This document shows, piece by piece, positions 1 through 8,654 of a DNA stretch of 64,000 bases (position 1 is the stretch's first letter; every line of letters starts with the position of its first letter). The notes beneath the pieces were generated by a model. That model did no database searches. It saw only the letters and a program-made list of their open reading frames with translations, and was not told where the DNA came from. A program made the position numbers and the translations under genes. This stretch comes from CAZFER01 sp964517495 (GTDB taxonomy: Bacteria > Hinthialibacterota > Hinthialibacteria > Hinthialibacterales > Hinthialibacteraceae), in contig CAZFER010000013.1 of NCBI GenBank assembly GCA_964517495.1, positions 42,006-106,005 on the forward strand, in the 5' to 3' direction.

Positions 1-20
1 CCTTTTACATGCATTCAAAT

Positions 21-92
21 GGCGGCGTAGCCAAGTGGTAAGGCAGAGGACTGCAAATCCTTTATTCCCCGGTTCGAATCCGGGCGCCGCCT
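21..92 (+). tRNA. tRNA-Cys (anticodon GCA)
   Basis: A complete cloverleaf can be folded. The acceptor stem pairs GGCGGCG (21-27) with CGCCGCC (85-91), the T arm carries GGTTCGAATC, and the anticodon GCA lies at 53-55 in a seven-base loop flanked by AGGA/TCCT. The discriminator base at 92 is T, as expected for cysteine tRNA. The CCA end is not encoded. It is on the opposite strand from argF and ends about 25 bases from the argF stop codon. Confidence 0.95.
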
Positions 93-117
93 TAAAAAAC
101 ACCCTTCCTACATATAA

Positions 118-1059
118 CTAACATCCTGAAGAAGCATGACATAAAAATTTCATAATCGCCTTTTGGGCATGCAAGCGGTTTTCAGCTTGATCAAAGATAA
201 TGGAGCGCGGTGATTCAATCACATCCTCCGTCACTTCCTGTCCTCGATGAGCCGGCAGGCAATGCATCAATTTCACTTCATCTGAAATACCTTCAAAAAG
301 TTCCTCGTTTAATTGATAATCATGAAAATCAATTAAGCGCTGGGCGGTTTCCCTTTCCTGTCCCATGCTTGCCCATACATCGGTATAAACAGCTTGGGCT
401 TTTTCAAGCGCCTTTCTGGGATTGCGTTCAAAATAAATGTTGGCGCCGTTGGTTTTTGCCAATACCATCCCTTTTTCCATGATGGAATCATCCGGTTCAT
501 AACCTTTCGGTGAACTAATCGTCAGGTTTAATCCCATAATGCTGCATATAAAAATAAGCGAATTACAAACATTATTCCCATCACCAATATAGGTCAGGTT
601 GAATCCATTTAAGCTATCACGCTGCCTTAGGGAATCCCACACGGTGAATATATCAGCGATGGCCTGGCAGGGGTGGCCTTCATCTGATAGCGCATTGATG
701 ACCGGCTTGGTGGAAAACTCCGCCAGTTCATCGATGGTTGATTGATTAAACACCCTGGCAACAATAATATCGACCCAGCGGGATAAATTACGCCCGATAT
801 CTTTTACAGGTTCCCGTTTACCAAGGTTGATATCATTATTGGTCAAATAGACCGAAAACCCACCCAATTGTTGAATCCCAGCTTCGAAGGTGACCTTGGT
901 TCGCAAAGATTGTTTTTCATTGATCATAGCCATGGTTTTACCTTGCAGGCTTGTTCGAAAGTTTTGGGGATTGTCCTTCATCTCCGCGGTAAGTTTCAGA
1001 ATCTCCCAAAGTTCATCTCTATTGAGATCCGTTATGGTTTTCAAGTCTCTTTTTTTCAT
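118..1059 (-). CDS. argF: Ornithine carbamoyltransferase
   Basis: Cytoplasmic enzyme that joins carbamoyl phosphate to ornithine to give citrulline in arginine synthesis. At 313 residues it has normal family length. Visible motifs are the carbamoyl-phosphate loop (here QSLRTK, where STRTR is usual), GHPCQAIAD, the ornithine-binding SMGQE loop and the HCLPAHRG signature near the C terminus. The SMG loop argues for ornithine rather than N-acetyl- or N-succinylornithine as substrate. The ATG is preceded by TGGAG at a spacing of about 8 bases. It is the last gene of a minus-strand run with argD and argB; the 130-base gap to argD holds possible competing hairpins. Confidence 0.93.
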   Translation of the reverse strand: MKKRDLKTITDLNRDELWEILKLTAEMKDNPQNFRTSLQGKTMAMINEKQSLRTKVTFEAGIQQLGGFSVYLTNNDINLGKREPVKDIGRNLSRWVDIIVARVFNQSTIDELAEFSTKPVINALSDEGHPCQAIADIFTVWDSLRQRDSLNGFNLTYIGDGNNVCNSLIFICSIMGLNLTISSPKGYEPDDSIMEKGMVLAKTNGANIYFERNPRKALEKAQAVYTDVWASMGQERETAQRLIDFHDYQLNEELFEGISDEVKLMHCLPAHRGQEVTEDVIESPRSIIFDQAENRLHAQKAIMKFLCHASSGC

Positions 1060-1089
1060 GATTCATACTCCAGTGGATGATTATTATTA

Positions 1090-1128
1090 AAAAACGAATA
1101 CGTTTCGAATTCGTTGCAAGAATTCGAT
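1090..1128 (-). terminator. Hairpin region between argD and argF
   Basis: Read on the minus strand, an 8-bp perfect stem (TCGAATTC/GAATTCGA, 1106-1128, 7-base loop) overlaps a second stem (ACGAAT/ATTCGT, 1110-1115 with 1095-1100) that is followed directly by five to six T. The two stems share bases, so only one can form at a time. This could be a simple weak terminator after argD or an attenuator-like switch before argF. Pairing is read by eye and no energy was computed. Confidence 0.35.
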
Positions 1129-1189
1129 CCACCTATTCGGTATTAGAAATTGAAACCTGCTAATCAATTAAGAATGAGATAAGTGCCGT

Positions 1190-2383
1190 TTATTCCGAAG
1201 CATTCAGACACTCATCCAACGCCGAGACTGCATCCGGTAACATTGATTCATCAATGTTGAGTGGAGGTAAGAACCTTAACACATTAGGTCCGGCTTGTCC
1301 AACGATATAACCCTTATCACGCATGGCTCCAACCAGGTCTGAAACAGGGGTTTCCATTTGAATCCCGATCATCAGTCCTTTGACACGAATTTCGTTAATC
1401 CGGCTATGCTTGTTAGCCAATTCGCTGAGTTGTTGTTTCATCATTTCCCCCAACCGCTTGCTACGTTCAGGTAATTTCTCATCCAGCAACACCTTCATAG
1501 TTGCAATACCAGCCGCCGTGGCTAGCGGATTCCCACCGAAGGTGGCGGCATGTGTACCTGGAACAAACGCGTTTGCCGATTCCGCCTTGGCGAGAAGAGC
1601 TCCAATTGGCACGCCACCTGCCAAACTCTTCGCCAGCGTAATGATATCCGGCTCGATGCCATACTCCTCACTGGCAAATAAATGACCGGCCCGGCCCAAA
1701 CCACATTGGACTTCATCAAAGATAAGCAGCATTTTATGCTCATCACATAACTCTCGCACTTGGCGAATATATTCAACGTCACATGGATGAATGCCGCCTT
1801 CACCCTGAACGGGTTCAATCAAAACCGCACACACGGATTTATCAATGGCTTTTCGCATGGCTTCAATATCATTAATGGGAACATGGATAAAGCCATCCAA
1901 AAGGGGCTGAAAACCCTGGTGGTATTTTTCCTGGCCAGTGGCGGACAAAGCACCCAATGTTCGGCCATGAAAGGAATTTTGCAATGCAATGATACGGTGC
2001 CTTCCTTCGCCAAACTGATCAAAGGAATAGCGTCGTGCCATTTTTATGGCTCCCTCAACCGCTTCAGTTCCACTGTTACAAAAGAAGACCTTATCAGCAG
2101 GGCTGTGTTCCACCAGAATACGCGCCAACTCGATCTGGGGTTCGATCAAATAGAGATTGGAGACATGGAGCAAGGTTTCAGCTTGTTTTTTAATGGCTTC
2201 CACGATTTTGGGATGGCAATGTCCAAGGTTATTCACGCCCAATCCGCAAAGCAAATCAACATATCGCCGCCCATCAGCATCCCACACGTATACACCTTCA
2301 CCGCGAACCAGGGTAAGATTGCGGGAACCATAATTATTCATTAAATAAGTATCGGCGAGCGTCGAGTGAGATTCGATAGCCAT
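1190..2383 (-). CDS. argD: Acetylornithine aminotransferase
   Basis: PLP-dependent class III aminotransferase that converts N-acetylglutamate semialdehyde to N-acetylornithine in the arginine pathway; several homologues also act on succinyl-diaminopimelate. The 397 residues match the family. Motifs seen: NSGTEAVEGAIKMAR (cofactor phosphate contact), DEVQCGLGRAG (the Asp that contacts the PLP ring) and the Schiff-base Lys in AKSLAGGVPIGA. A weak AAGGTG lies about 13 bases before the ATG. Its place between argB and argF supports the biosynthetic role over a catabolic one. Confidence 0.92.
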   Translation of the reverse strand: MAIESHSTLADTYLMNNYGSRNLTLVRGEGVYVWDADGRRYVDLLCGLGVNNLGHCHPKIVEAIKKQAETLLHVSNLYLIEPQIELARILVEHSPADKVFFCNSGTEAVEGAIKMARRYSFDQFGEGRHRIIALQNSFHGRTLGALSATGQEKYHQGFQPLLDGFIHVPINDIEAMRKAIDKSVCAVLIEPVQGEGGIHPCDVEYIRQVRELCDEHKMLLIFDEVQCGLGRAGHLFASEEYGIEPDIITLAKSLAGGVPIGALLAKAESANAFVPGTHAATFGGNPLATAAGIATMKVLLDEKLPERSKRLGEMMKQQLSELANKHSRINEIRVKGLMIGIQMETPVSDLVGAMRDKGYIVGQAGPNVLRFLPPLNIDESMLPDAVSALDECLNASE

Positions 2384-2473
2384 GTCAAGTAAAACACCTT
2401 TCTATTTAAAATAATCGTAACATGTCATCCATATGAAGTGGAAAGGGAGTGAAAACTATAATCTGTCCCACTA

Positions 2474-2580
2474 TTCCTCCCCCAATGAAATGGGGGAAGT
2501 TAGGAGGGGGTTAAAGGATTTTACCCATCGATTTCGTATCGGCCCTCCCCTAGCCCTCCCAATCGTGGGAGGGGAATGGT
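2474..2580. repeat. Two-hairpin intergenic repeat, copy A
   Basis: The argB-argD gap holds two adjacent G/C-block palindromes: CCCCCA..TGGGGG with a downstream GGAGGGGG arm, then CCCTCCCCTAGCCCTCCCA pairing partly with TGGGAGGGG. The same unit, in the opposite orientation and with a longer spacer between its halves, lies at 55611-55757. It resembles bacterial REP/BIME-type elements. Being transcribed between argB and argD, it could fold in the mRNA. Confidence 0.8.
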
Positions 2581-2612
2581 GCTTCAAATGGTTGATCACT
2601 TATAAATAATCT

Positions 2613-3500
2613 TTATGGATCAGGATAAACCTGGGTACCAACCCCAGTATCCGTAAACAATTCAAGCAAGACAGAATGCGGCACCCGGCCATCAATAATA
2701 TGCGCCTTTTTAACACCACCTCCCAGAGCACGCAGGCAGGCTTCCAACTTGGGAATCATCCCGCCTTCAACCGTGCCAGTGGTAATAAGTTCCCGGGTTT
2801 CGCTGGCACTCAGCGAAGAAATGACAGAGGTGGGATCACTAATATCCTTTAAAACCCCCGGAGTGTCCGTGAGTAAAATAAGTCGTTCGGCGATGATGGA
2901 CCGGGCAATTTCACCAGCCACGGTGTCGGCATTGATATTATACGCATGGCCTTCTTCTCCCATACCAATCGGTGAGATCACGGGGATAAAGCCATTTTGA
3001 TCAAGCGTATTCAATACTTTGGCATCGATTGACTGGATGCGGCCAACATATCCAACATCGATTTCAGTCTCTGGATCGGCTTGAGTACGATGCATCAACT
3101 TTTTAACTCGAATCATATTCCCATCCTTGCCGGAAAGGCCAACCGCTTTCCCCCCCTCCATATTCATATGGGCAACGATCTCTTTCCCCACCGAACCAGC
3201 AAGAACCATTTCAACAATATCAATGGTTTCCTTATCGGTCACCCGGATCCCATCAATAAAACGGGTATCCTGCCCCAATCGCTTCATTAAGCCAGTCACT
3301 TGGGGGCCACCACCATGCACAACCACGGGGCGCATCCCGACATAATCCATGAGCACAACATCTCGGCAAAATTCCTTTTTCAGTGATTCGTGGCTCATGG
3401 CGGCTCCGCCATATTTAATCACCACCGATTTCGCATAGAAACTGCGAATATAGGGCAGCGCTTCGATCAGATGTTTGGAAAACAGTTCTCGTTCGTTCAT
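2613..3500 (-). CDS. argB: Acetylglutamate kinase
   Basis: Phosphorylates N-acetylglutamate, the second step of arginine synthesis, in the cytoplasm. The 295 residues show the amino-acid kinase fold signatures VIKYGGAAM near the start, VVHGGGPQV in the glycine-rich loop, and NINADTVAGEIA, which binds substrate and nucleotide. The N terminus (about 25 residues before the first strand) is long enough to carry the helix used by arginine-inhibited hexameric forms, but inhibition cannot be judged from sequence alone. It starts 16 bases after the hisG stop codon, so the two are probably co-transcribed. Confidence 0.95.
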   Translation of the reverse strand: MNERELFSKHLIEALPYIRSFYAKSVVIKYGGAAMSHESLKKEFCRDVVLMDYVGMRPVVVHGGGPQVTGLMKRLGQDTRFIDGIRVTDKETIDIVEMVLAGSVGKEIVAHMNMEGGKAVGLSGKDGNMIRVKKLMHRTQADPETEIDVGYVGRIQSIDAKVLNTLDQNGFIPVISPIGMGEEGHAYNINADTVAGEIARSIIAERLILLTDTPGVLKDISDPTSVISSLSASETRELITTGTVEGGMIPKLEACLRALGGGVKKAHIIDGRVPHSVLLELFTDTGVGTQVYPDP

Positions 3501-3516
3501 CTTGATAAACCTGGAA

Positions 3517-4401
3517 TCAATAAATCACTTTGTTTAAAGGATATTCGATAATACCTTCAGCACCCGCCTCTTTCAATTTAGGAATAATTTCACGCACGAT
3601 CGATTCTTCAACAATAATTTCCAATGCACGCCAGCCCTCTTGATGGAGATGAGAGACAGTTGGATTGGTTAATCCGGACGGTAACACTTTAAGGATATTA
3701 TCCAAGTGCTCAACGCGAACATTCATTTTCAAGCCCACCTTCGAATTGGCTTCAATTGCCCCTTGGAGTAAGAGGGAGATACGCTCCAATTTATCCCGTT
3801 TCCAATCATCCTTCCACGCAGTGTGATTCGCAATGAAGGTGGTTCGAGATTCAAAAAGGGTTTCGACGATTCTCAGGTTATTAGCACGCAGTGAAGAACC
3901 AGTTTCCGTCACCTCTATGATGGCATCAACCAACTGAGGTGCTTTCACTTCTGTCGCCCCCCATGAAAATTCCACCTCGGCTTCGACCCCGTTTTCTTTG
4001 AGATAACGTTTGGTGGCATTGACCAATTCAGTGGCAATACGCTTGCCTTGAAGATCCTTGACACAATTGATATCCGATTTTTCTGGAACAGCGAGCACCC
4101 AACTTACCGGCCGTGCGGTCGCTTTGGAGTAACACAATGTACATATAGTCTGGACATCTGAATCATTTTCAGTAATCCAATCCTGTCCAGTAATACCCGC
4201 ATCCAGCACACCGTCTTCCACATAGCGGGACATTTCCTGCGCCCGCAACAGTACAATGGAAAGTTCATCATCATCCACACGAGGATAGTACGATCGATCT
4301 TTTGCCGAAATAGTAAAACCCGCTTTTTTAAAGAGATCAAATGTGGATTCCTGCAAACTTCCCTTGGGAAGGCCTAATTTCAATTTGTTTTTACTACTCA
4401 T
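3517..4401 (-). CDS. hisG: ATP phosphoribosyltransferase, long form
   Basis: First enzyme of histidine synthesis; condenses ATP with PRPP. The N terminus LGLPKGSLQE, the GITGQDWI segment and the PRPP-loop region SWGATEVKAPQLVDAI are typical. The length of 294 residues shows the long form, in which the last 75 or so residues form the ACT/PII-like histidine-sensing domain, so no HisZ partner is needed. The start codon overlaps the stop of the upstream L,D-transpeptidase by four bases (ATGA), implying translational coupling. No other his gene is in the window, so hisG stands apart from its pathway here. Confidence 0.94.
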   Translation of the reverse strand: MSSKNKLKLGLPKGSLQESTFDLFKKAGFTISAKDRSYYPRVDDDELSIVLLRAQEMSRYVEDGVLDAGITGQDWITENDSDVQTICTLCYSKATARPVSWVLAVPEKSDINCVKDLQGKRIATELVNATKRYLKENGVEAEVEFSWGATEVKAPQLVDAIIEVTETGSSLRANNLRIVETLFESRTTFIANHTAWKDDWKRDKLERISLLLQGAIEANSKVGLKMNVRVEHLDNILKVLPSGLTNPTVSHLHQEGWRALEIIVEESIVREIIPKLKEAGAEGIIEYPLNKVIY

Positions 4402-5558
4402 GAGTTGCTATTCTCCATATCATCAACGATGGTTACTTTCGTTCCATAGGTGACCATTTTATAAAGTTCTTCGACATCCTCATTGTACATACGGATACAT
4501 CCTGCGCTTTTTCGGTAGCCAATGGTTTCCGGAGCATTGGTGCCATGGATTCCTAATCCAGTACGTTCACGTTCTTCGGTTCGTATCCCCATCCAACGCG
4601 AACCCAAGGCATTTTCAGGATCACCCGGCTGTATCACACCCCCTTCAGGTTTGTACCAGGTGGGATTAATCTCCTTGGTATTGATATAATATTCATTGGC
4701 TGGCGTCTTATAACTCTGCTCACCAATTCCCACAGGATACCACTTAACAAATTTTCCGCTCTCCGTCAGTAAATTTAAACGGCAGTTACTTTTATCAACC
4801 ACAATGCGAAATGGTTCTTTAGGAACCTTCAGCGTTCGTCCTGGTCTGAGTTGATTGGGCTTGACATCATTTGCCTCTCCAATAAACCACGCAGTCGTTT
4901 TAAACATTTGGCCTATCTTGGCATTGGAATCACCCGGCTGAACCGTATAAAGTTTGCAAAATTCATCCAACACCGGTGACCACAAACGCTCTGTATTCAC
5001 CTTGCTCAAAAAATCCTTGGCTTGAGCGGCAACCTGTGTATCAGTAACACTTTCAATAATGCCGTAAAATAATTCCCGGGCTTTTTCTACATCTTCATCG
5101 ATATAGGTTTGCGCAATACCCAACAACGCTTGATCCCTCAATGGGGGACCAGCATTTTGTTTAACTTTTTCGAAATAATCACGGGCTTTCTCTTTATCCT
5201 CATTAACTGAGGAACGAGCCAGTTTGAGCCAGGCTTCGTAGCGATATTCAGAGTCAGAAAAATCATCGACAATACGCTGCCATAATTCATTGGCTTCTGG
5301 CGCCTGAATGCCTTCATAGGCTTTGGCAAGCAGATAGAGAGCTTTATCGGCCTTTTCAAACCGTTTTCCCCGCTCAACCACAGGCAACAGATTTTTAACT
5401 GCGCTATTATAATCCTCCGAGTCGATCATGGCTTCAGCCAGATCCATTTTATTAATGAGTTCTTCTCGCGCCTGACGTTGTTTTGTAATAATTACAACCG
5501 TAGACAACGTTCCAATCACCGCAACGATTAATATGAATATAATAAAATTACGAATCAT
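4398..5558 (-). CDS. TPR-LysM-YkuD L,D-transpeptidase
   Basis: Predicted periplasmic peptidoglycan cross-linking enzyme anchored by one N-terminal membrane segment (residues 4-24). Helical TPR-like repeats follow at about 35-190, then a LysM peptidoglycan-binding motif (YTVQPGDSNAKIGQMF, about 205-250), then a YkuD domain (about 253-380). The catalytic signature has His in GIHGTN and Cys near residue 354 in SAGCIRM. The ATG has a strong GGAGAGGAGGAT leader. TPR in front of LysM-YkuD is uncommon and may serve as a scaffold for envelope partners. It overlaps hisG by four bases, an odd metabolic partner. It could form 3-3 cross-links or attach a lipoprotein; sequence does not decide. Confidence 0.88.
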   Translation of the reverse strand: MIRNFIIFILIVAVIGTLSTVVIITKQRQAREELINKMDLAEAMIDSEDYNSAVKNLLPVVERGKRFEKADKALYLLAKAYEGIQAPEANELWQRIVDDFSDSEYRYEAWLKLARSSVNEDKEKARDYFEKVKQNAGPPLRDQALLGIAQTYIDEDVEKARELFYGIIESVTDTQVAAQAKDFLSKVNTERLWSPVLDEFCKLYTVQPGDSNAKIGQMFKTTAWFIGEANDVKPNQLRPGRTLKVPKEPFRIVVDKSNCRLNLLTESGKFVKWYPVGIGEQSYKTPANEYYINTKEINPTWYKPEGGVIQPGDPENALGSRWMGIRTEERERTGLGIHGTNAPETIGYRKSAGCIRMYNEDVEELYKMVTYGTKVTIVDDMENSNS

Positions 5559-5718
5559 ATCCTCCTCTCCTCAACCTCGTCATTTCAAACGTTTCCTGTT
5601 CCAACCAGATTATATTAACCAAAATCAAGTCTGTCAGCCATAACGGCATGATGCAATGGAGTACATCCAAGATAATTCATTAATAGGTAAAAATGCGAAA
5701 CCGTTAAAAAAGGAAATA

Positions 5719-5785
5719 CCCGCCTCCATTGGAAGCGGGCCTTTTTTTCCACGGCCATTTCTCCGGATGCTGGCAACATCCGGAG
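5719..5785 (-). terminator. Double hairpin after secDF
   Basis: Two stem-loops follow the secDF stop codon. Nearer the gene is CTCCGGATG/CATCCGGAG (5761-5785, 9 bp, 7-base loop). Next is CCCGCCTCC/GGAAGCGGG (5719-5739, one mismatch, 3-base loop), which on the minus strand is followed by TATTTCCTTTTTT. On the plus strand the second hairpin is followed by seven T, so it could also stop plus-strand transcription. Confidence 0.7.
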
Positions 5786-5806
5786 ATTAAAGATCACGAT
5801 TCAAGA

Positions 5807-8380
5807 TTAGCTTTCGGCCGCCATTTTTCTCGGCCCCTGCCGGCCAATCATTAATAATAGCGGACTGGCAACAAAGATAGATGAATATGTACCAATTAAT
5901 ATACCAATTAATAATGTGAATGAGAAATCATGGATAACCGATCCACCGACGAAATACAATGTCAAAATGACAAAGAAGGTTGTTATTGAGGTGTTGAAGG
6001 TACGTGTTAAGGTTTGGTTTATACTATGATTTACAATTTCCCTGAAGTTAAGCAGACTGGACGTATAGTTTTCACGAATTCGGTCAAACACAACAATGGT
6101 ATCGTTAAGCGAATACCCCAAGACCGTTAATAAGGCCGCGACAATGGGCAAATTAAACTCCGTTTGTGTAAAAGCCAATATGGCCAAGGTAAAGAACAAA
6201 TCGTGGAACAACGCAGCCACCGCGGCCACCGCGAATCGGAATTCAAAACGGGCGGTAATATACAGCAATATTCCAATGCTTGAAAAGAGCACACATTGGA
6301 TGGCTTTATAAAGCAATTCACTACCCACCTTGGCCCCCACATTATCAGAGCTGAGCGTCGTGAAGGTGTTATCGGGAACTGCCGTTTGTACATGTTGAAC
6401 CAATTCATCCGTTGATTCGACCACTCCTTCACGGACACGGATAAGCATCTGATTTTCTTCACCCAATACTTCCTGGATGACCGCATCAGTCAGCCCCTCG
6501 TTCTCTATCTCATCTCGAACGGTTTGAACTTCAATGGGTTGATCAAAAGCAACTACTATTTCTGTTCCACCCGCAAAGTCAATCCCTTTAAAATTCTGCC
6601 AATTGGCACACAAGAATACAAAACCGATGATGCCTATAAGGCTCGTAGTACCTAAAAAGGCTTTGGGATTTTTAAAGAAGTCGATGTGGGTTTCACCTAA
6701 AATACGCAAGGTTCCGACATTCAATTTTTTCATCCCGTTAGCGACCATGATATCGAAAATAACACGGGAAACAAAAATCGCGGTAAACATGGAGACCAAA
6801 ATACCAATGGAAAGTGTTATGGCGAATCCTTTAATAGGCCCGGTTCCAAACTGGAAGAGAACCAGGGCGGTAATCAATGTTGTAATGTTCGCATCGAAAA
6901 TGGTCATGAAAGCACGGCCATAGCCTTTATCCAATACCAATTGTATGGTTTTGGATTTCCCTTTCATTTCCTCACGTAGACGTTCAAAAATAAGAACATT
7001 GGCATCAACCGCCATACCGATGGTTAACACAATTCCGGCAATACCGGGCAAGGTAAGCGTGGCCTTAAATAATGCCATACAGGCCATCAAGAAGAATAGA
7101 TTTAAAATAACCGCAAAGTCGGCGATAAGCCCGGTCAGAGCATAATAAACCACCATAAAGATCAGGACGATTATCGCTCCGATAATACCGGCCATAATCC
7201 CATTCTGGATGGAATCCTGCCCCAGCGAAGGACCAACCACACGGCTTTCCACAATATTCAGCGGTACCGGAAGCGCACCAGCTCGAAGCACAACCGCCAA
7301 TTGGCGTGCTTCGTTGAAATCACCGATTCCGGTAATTCGAGCATTACCACCACGGATTTCATTTTCGATATTGGGTGCTGAATAAACCCGGTCATCCATT
7401 ACAATCGCCAGGTTTCTGCCCACATTTTCACCAGTGACACGTGCGAATATATTGGCGCCTTCCGGCTTGAATCGTAGTGAAACTTCCGGATTCCCCGACA
7501 TTTGATCAAAATAAACAAACGCATCCTCTAACAGTTTACCGGTCAGTTCAGGCTTGCTTTGCATGAGATACAAATATCGGTGTGGAAAATCATAATAGGG
7601 AGGATTGGGTTCTTCCACTCCACCCCATTTAAACATAAGGTCATTACGGATAAGCCCTTGAACCGCTTGACGTTGAAGGATTTCTCTAACGATAGCCACA
7701 TTATCCGGATCCTTCACAATCAATGCCGCAAAATTGGGTGTGGGCGATTCAAATAGGGATAAAAAGTCTTCCTCAACCAAGACATCAATGTCGGCAACCA
7801 AATTCCCTAATTCAGTTTGGTTGGGTAATAAATGGAAACTGAGTTCCGCCGTGGCACTAACAATATTGGCCACCGCTCGAGGATCACTAAACCCTGGCAT
7901 TTCAAGGATCAAGCGTCTTGGAGGTTGGCGAACCAACGCCGCTTCCGCCAATCCATACTGGTCCACACGGTTTCCTATAATCTCCGCTGCCGTACCCAGC
8001 GCATATTGGAGTTCAACATCCAACTGGTTATCTTCAATGTCCGGATCATCTTCCCGGATGGCTTCTTCCACCTGTTCAAGATCAAGTTCGATGACAAGGT
8101 GCACACCTCCCTGAAGATCAAGCCCCAGGCGAAGCGCGTTATCTTTCAGCTCACGGAAATCCTCAAGTATTTGTTTCTTTTGTTCCAGGTATACATTCGA
8201 TTCAATTTCATTGGCCTCAAATTGCTCTTCCAACTGGACAATGGATGGTAAATTTTCCTCCGGCTTATTTCGTTCCACTGGATCATAGGAATAAAATTGT
8301 ATCGTCGGCATGAGAAACCAGAGGGATAACAAAATCACGACGACGATTAAAACTATTCTCCAAACCGGAAGCCTCTGCAT
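5807..8380 (-). CDS. secDF: Protein translocase subunit SecDF (fused)
   Basis: Inner-membrane RND-type protein that uses the proton gradient to pull secreted proteins through SecYEG. The 857 residues contain SecD first (membrane segment at about 7-26, LGLDLQGGVHLVIELD at about 80-95, large periplasmic domain, then the membrane core with VDANVLIFERLREE) and SecF second (from about residue 570, with FKGIDFAGGTEIVV and GYSLNDTIVVFDRIREN). The fusion occurs in several phyla, whereas many bacteria keep secD and secF separate. AAAGGAG sits at good spacing before the ATG. It heads the minus-strand block and a double hairpin separates it from the L,D-transpeptidase, so it may be its own transcript. 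Confidence 0.96.
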   Translation of the reverse strand: MQRLPVWRIVLIVVVILLSLWFLMPTIQFYSYDPVERNKPEENLPSIVQLEEQFEANEIESNVYLEQKKQILEDFRELKDNALRLGLDLQGGVHLVIELDLEQVEEAIREDDPDIEDNQLDVELQYALGTAAEIIGNRVDQYGLAEAALVRQPPRRLILEMPGFSDPRAVANIVSATAELSFHLLPNQTELGNLVADIDVLVEEDFLSLFESPTPNFAALIVKDPDNVAIVREILQRQAVQGLIRNDLMFKWGGVEEPNPPYYDFPHRYLYLMQSKPELTGKLLEDAFVYFDQMSGNPEVSLRFKPEGANIFARVTGENVGRNLAIVMDDRVYSAPNIENEIRGGNARITGIGDFNEARQLAVVLRAGALPVPLNIVESRVVGPSLGQDSIQNGIMAGIIGAIIVLIFMVVYYALTGLIADFAVILNLFFLMACMALFKATLTLPGIAGIVLTIGMAVDANVLIFERLREEMKGKSKTIQLVLDKGYGRAFMTIFDANITTLITALVLFQFGTGPIKGFAITLSIGILVSMFTAIFVSRVIFDIMVANGMKKLNVGTLRILGETHIDFFKNPKAFLGTTSLIGIIGFVFLCANWQNFKGIDFAGGTEIVVAFDQPIEVQTVRDEIENEGLTDAVIQEVLGEENQMLIRVREGVVESTDELVQHVQTAVPDNTFTTLSSDNVGAKVGSELLYKAIQCVLFSSIGILLYITARFEFRFAVAAVAALFHDLFFTLAILAFTQTEFNLPIVAALLTVLGYSLNDTIVVFDRIRENYTSSLLNFREIVNHSINQTLTRTFNTSITTFFVILTLYFVGGSVIHDFSFTLLIGILIGTYSSIFVASPLLLMIGRQGPRKMAAES

Positions 8381-8654
8381 AATTGGATAAACTCCTTTGG
8401 GAAAAATAAAGAGAAGCGTTTGAGCACGATCGGCTCGATGTTAAAAACGTTCACTTATTTAAAAAGAAACGTTTAACCATGCAATAAACGCATCATGTGC
8501 GTTATTGGTTTTTTCATCTATAAACGATCGATTGATTCAACGCAAAAAAAAACGCACAAGAAGGTAATATTACATGGGTTAACGGGGCTGTCAACATGCA
8601 CGAATATGATATGATAAATTGCATTATCACTTGCCAGAGGGAAATAGTGAGGTG
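8381..8654. promoter_or_regulatory. Divergent intergenic region, secDF / glycosyltransferase
   Basis: No gene is seen. Promoters for secDF (minus) and the next gene (plus) must lie here. It holds a hairpin at 8482-8507 (CAATAAACGCA/TGCGTTATTG, one bulge) followed on the plus strand by six T (8509-8514), and a pair of AACGTT-containing inverted arms between about 8440 and 8476. With no plus-strand gene upstream to terminate, the hairpin may block antisense transcription from secDF or be part of the secDF leader. Confidence 0.4.

Noticed and set aside
118..1059. argF as an N-acetylornithine or N-succinylornithine carbamoyltransferase, given SLRTK instead of STRTR.
   Set aside because: The SMG ornithine loop and HCLPAHRG are intact, so ornithine carbamoyltransferase is the better call.
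1760..2344. A 194-codon plus-strand frame within argD.
   Set aside because: It is antisense to the fully conserved argD gene and has no family motif or start signal.
5615..5797. A 60-codon minus-strand frame after secDF.
   Set aside because: It lies across two hairpins that act as terminator and has no start signal.
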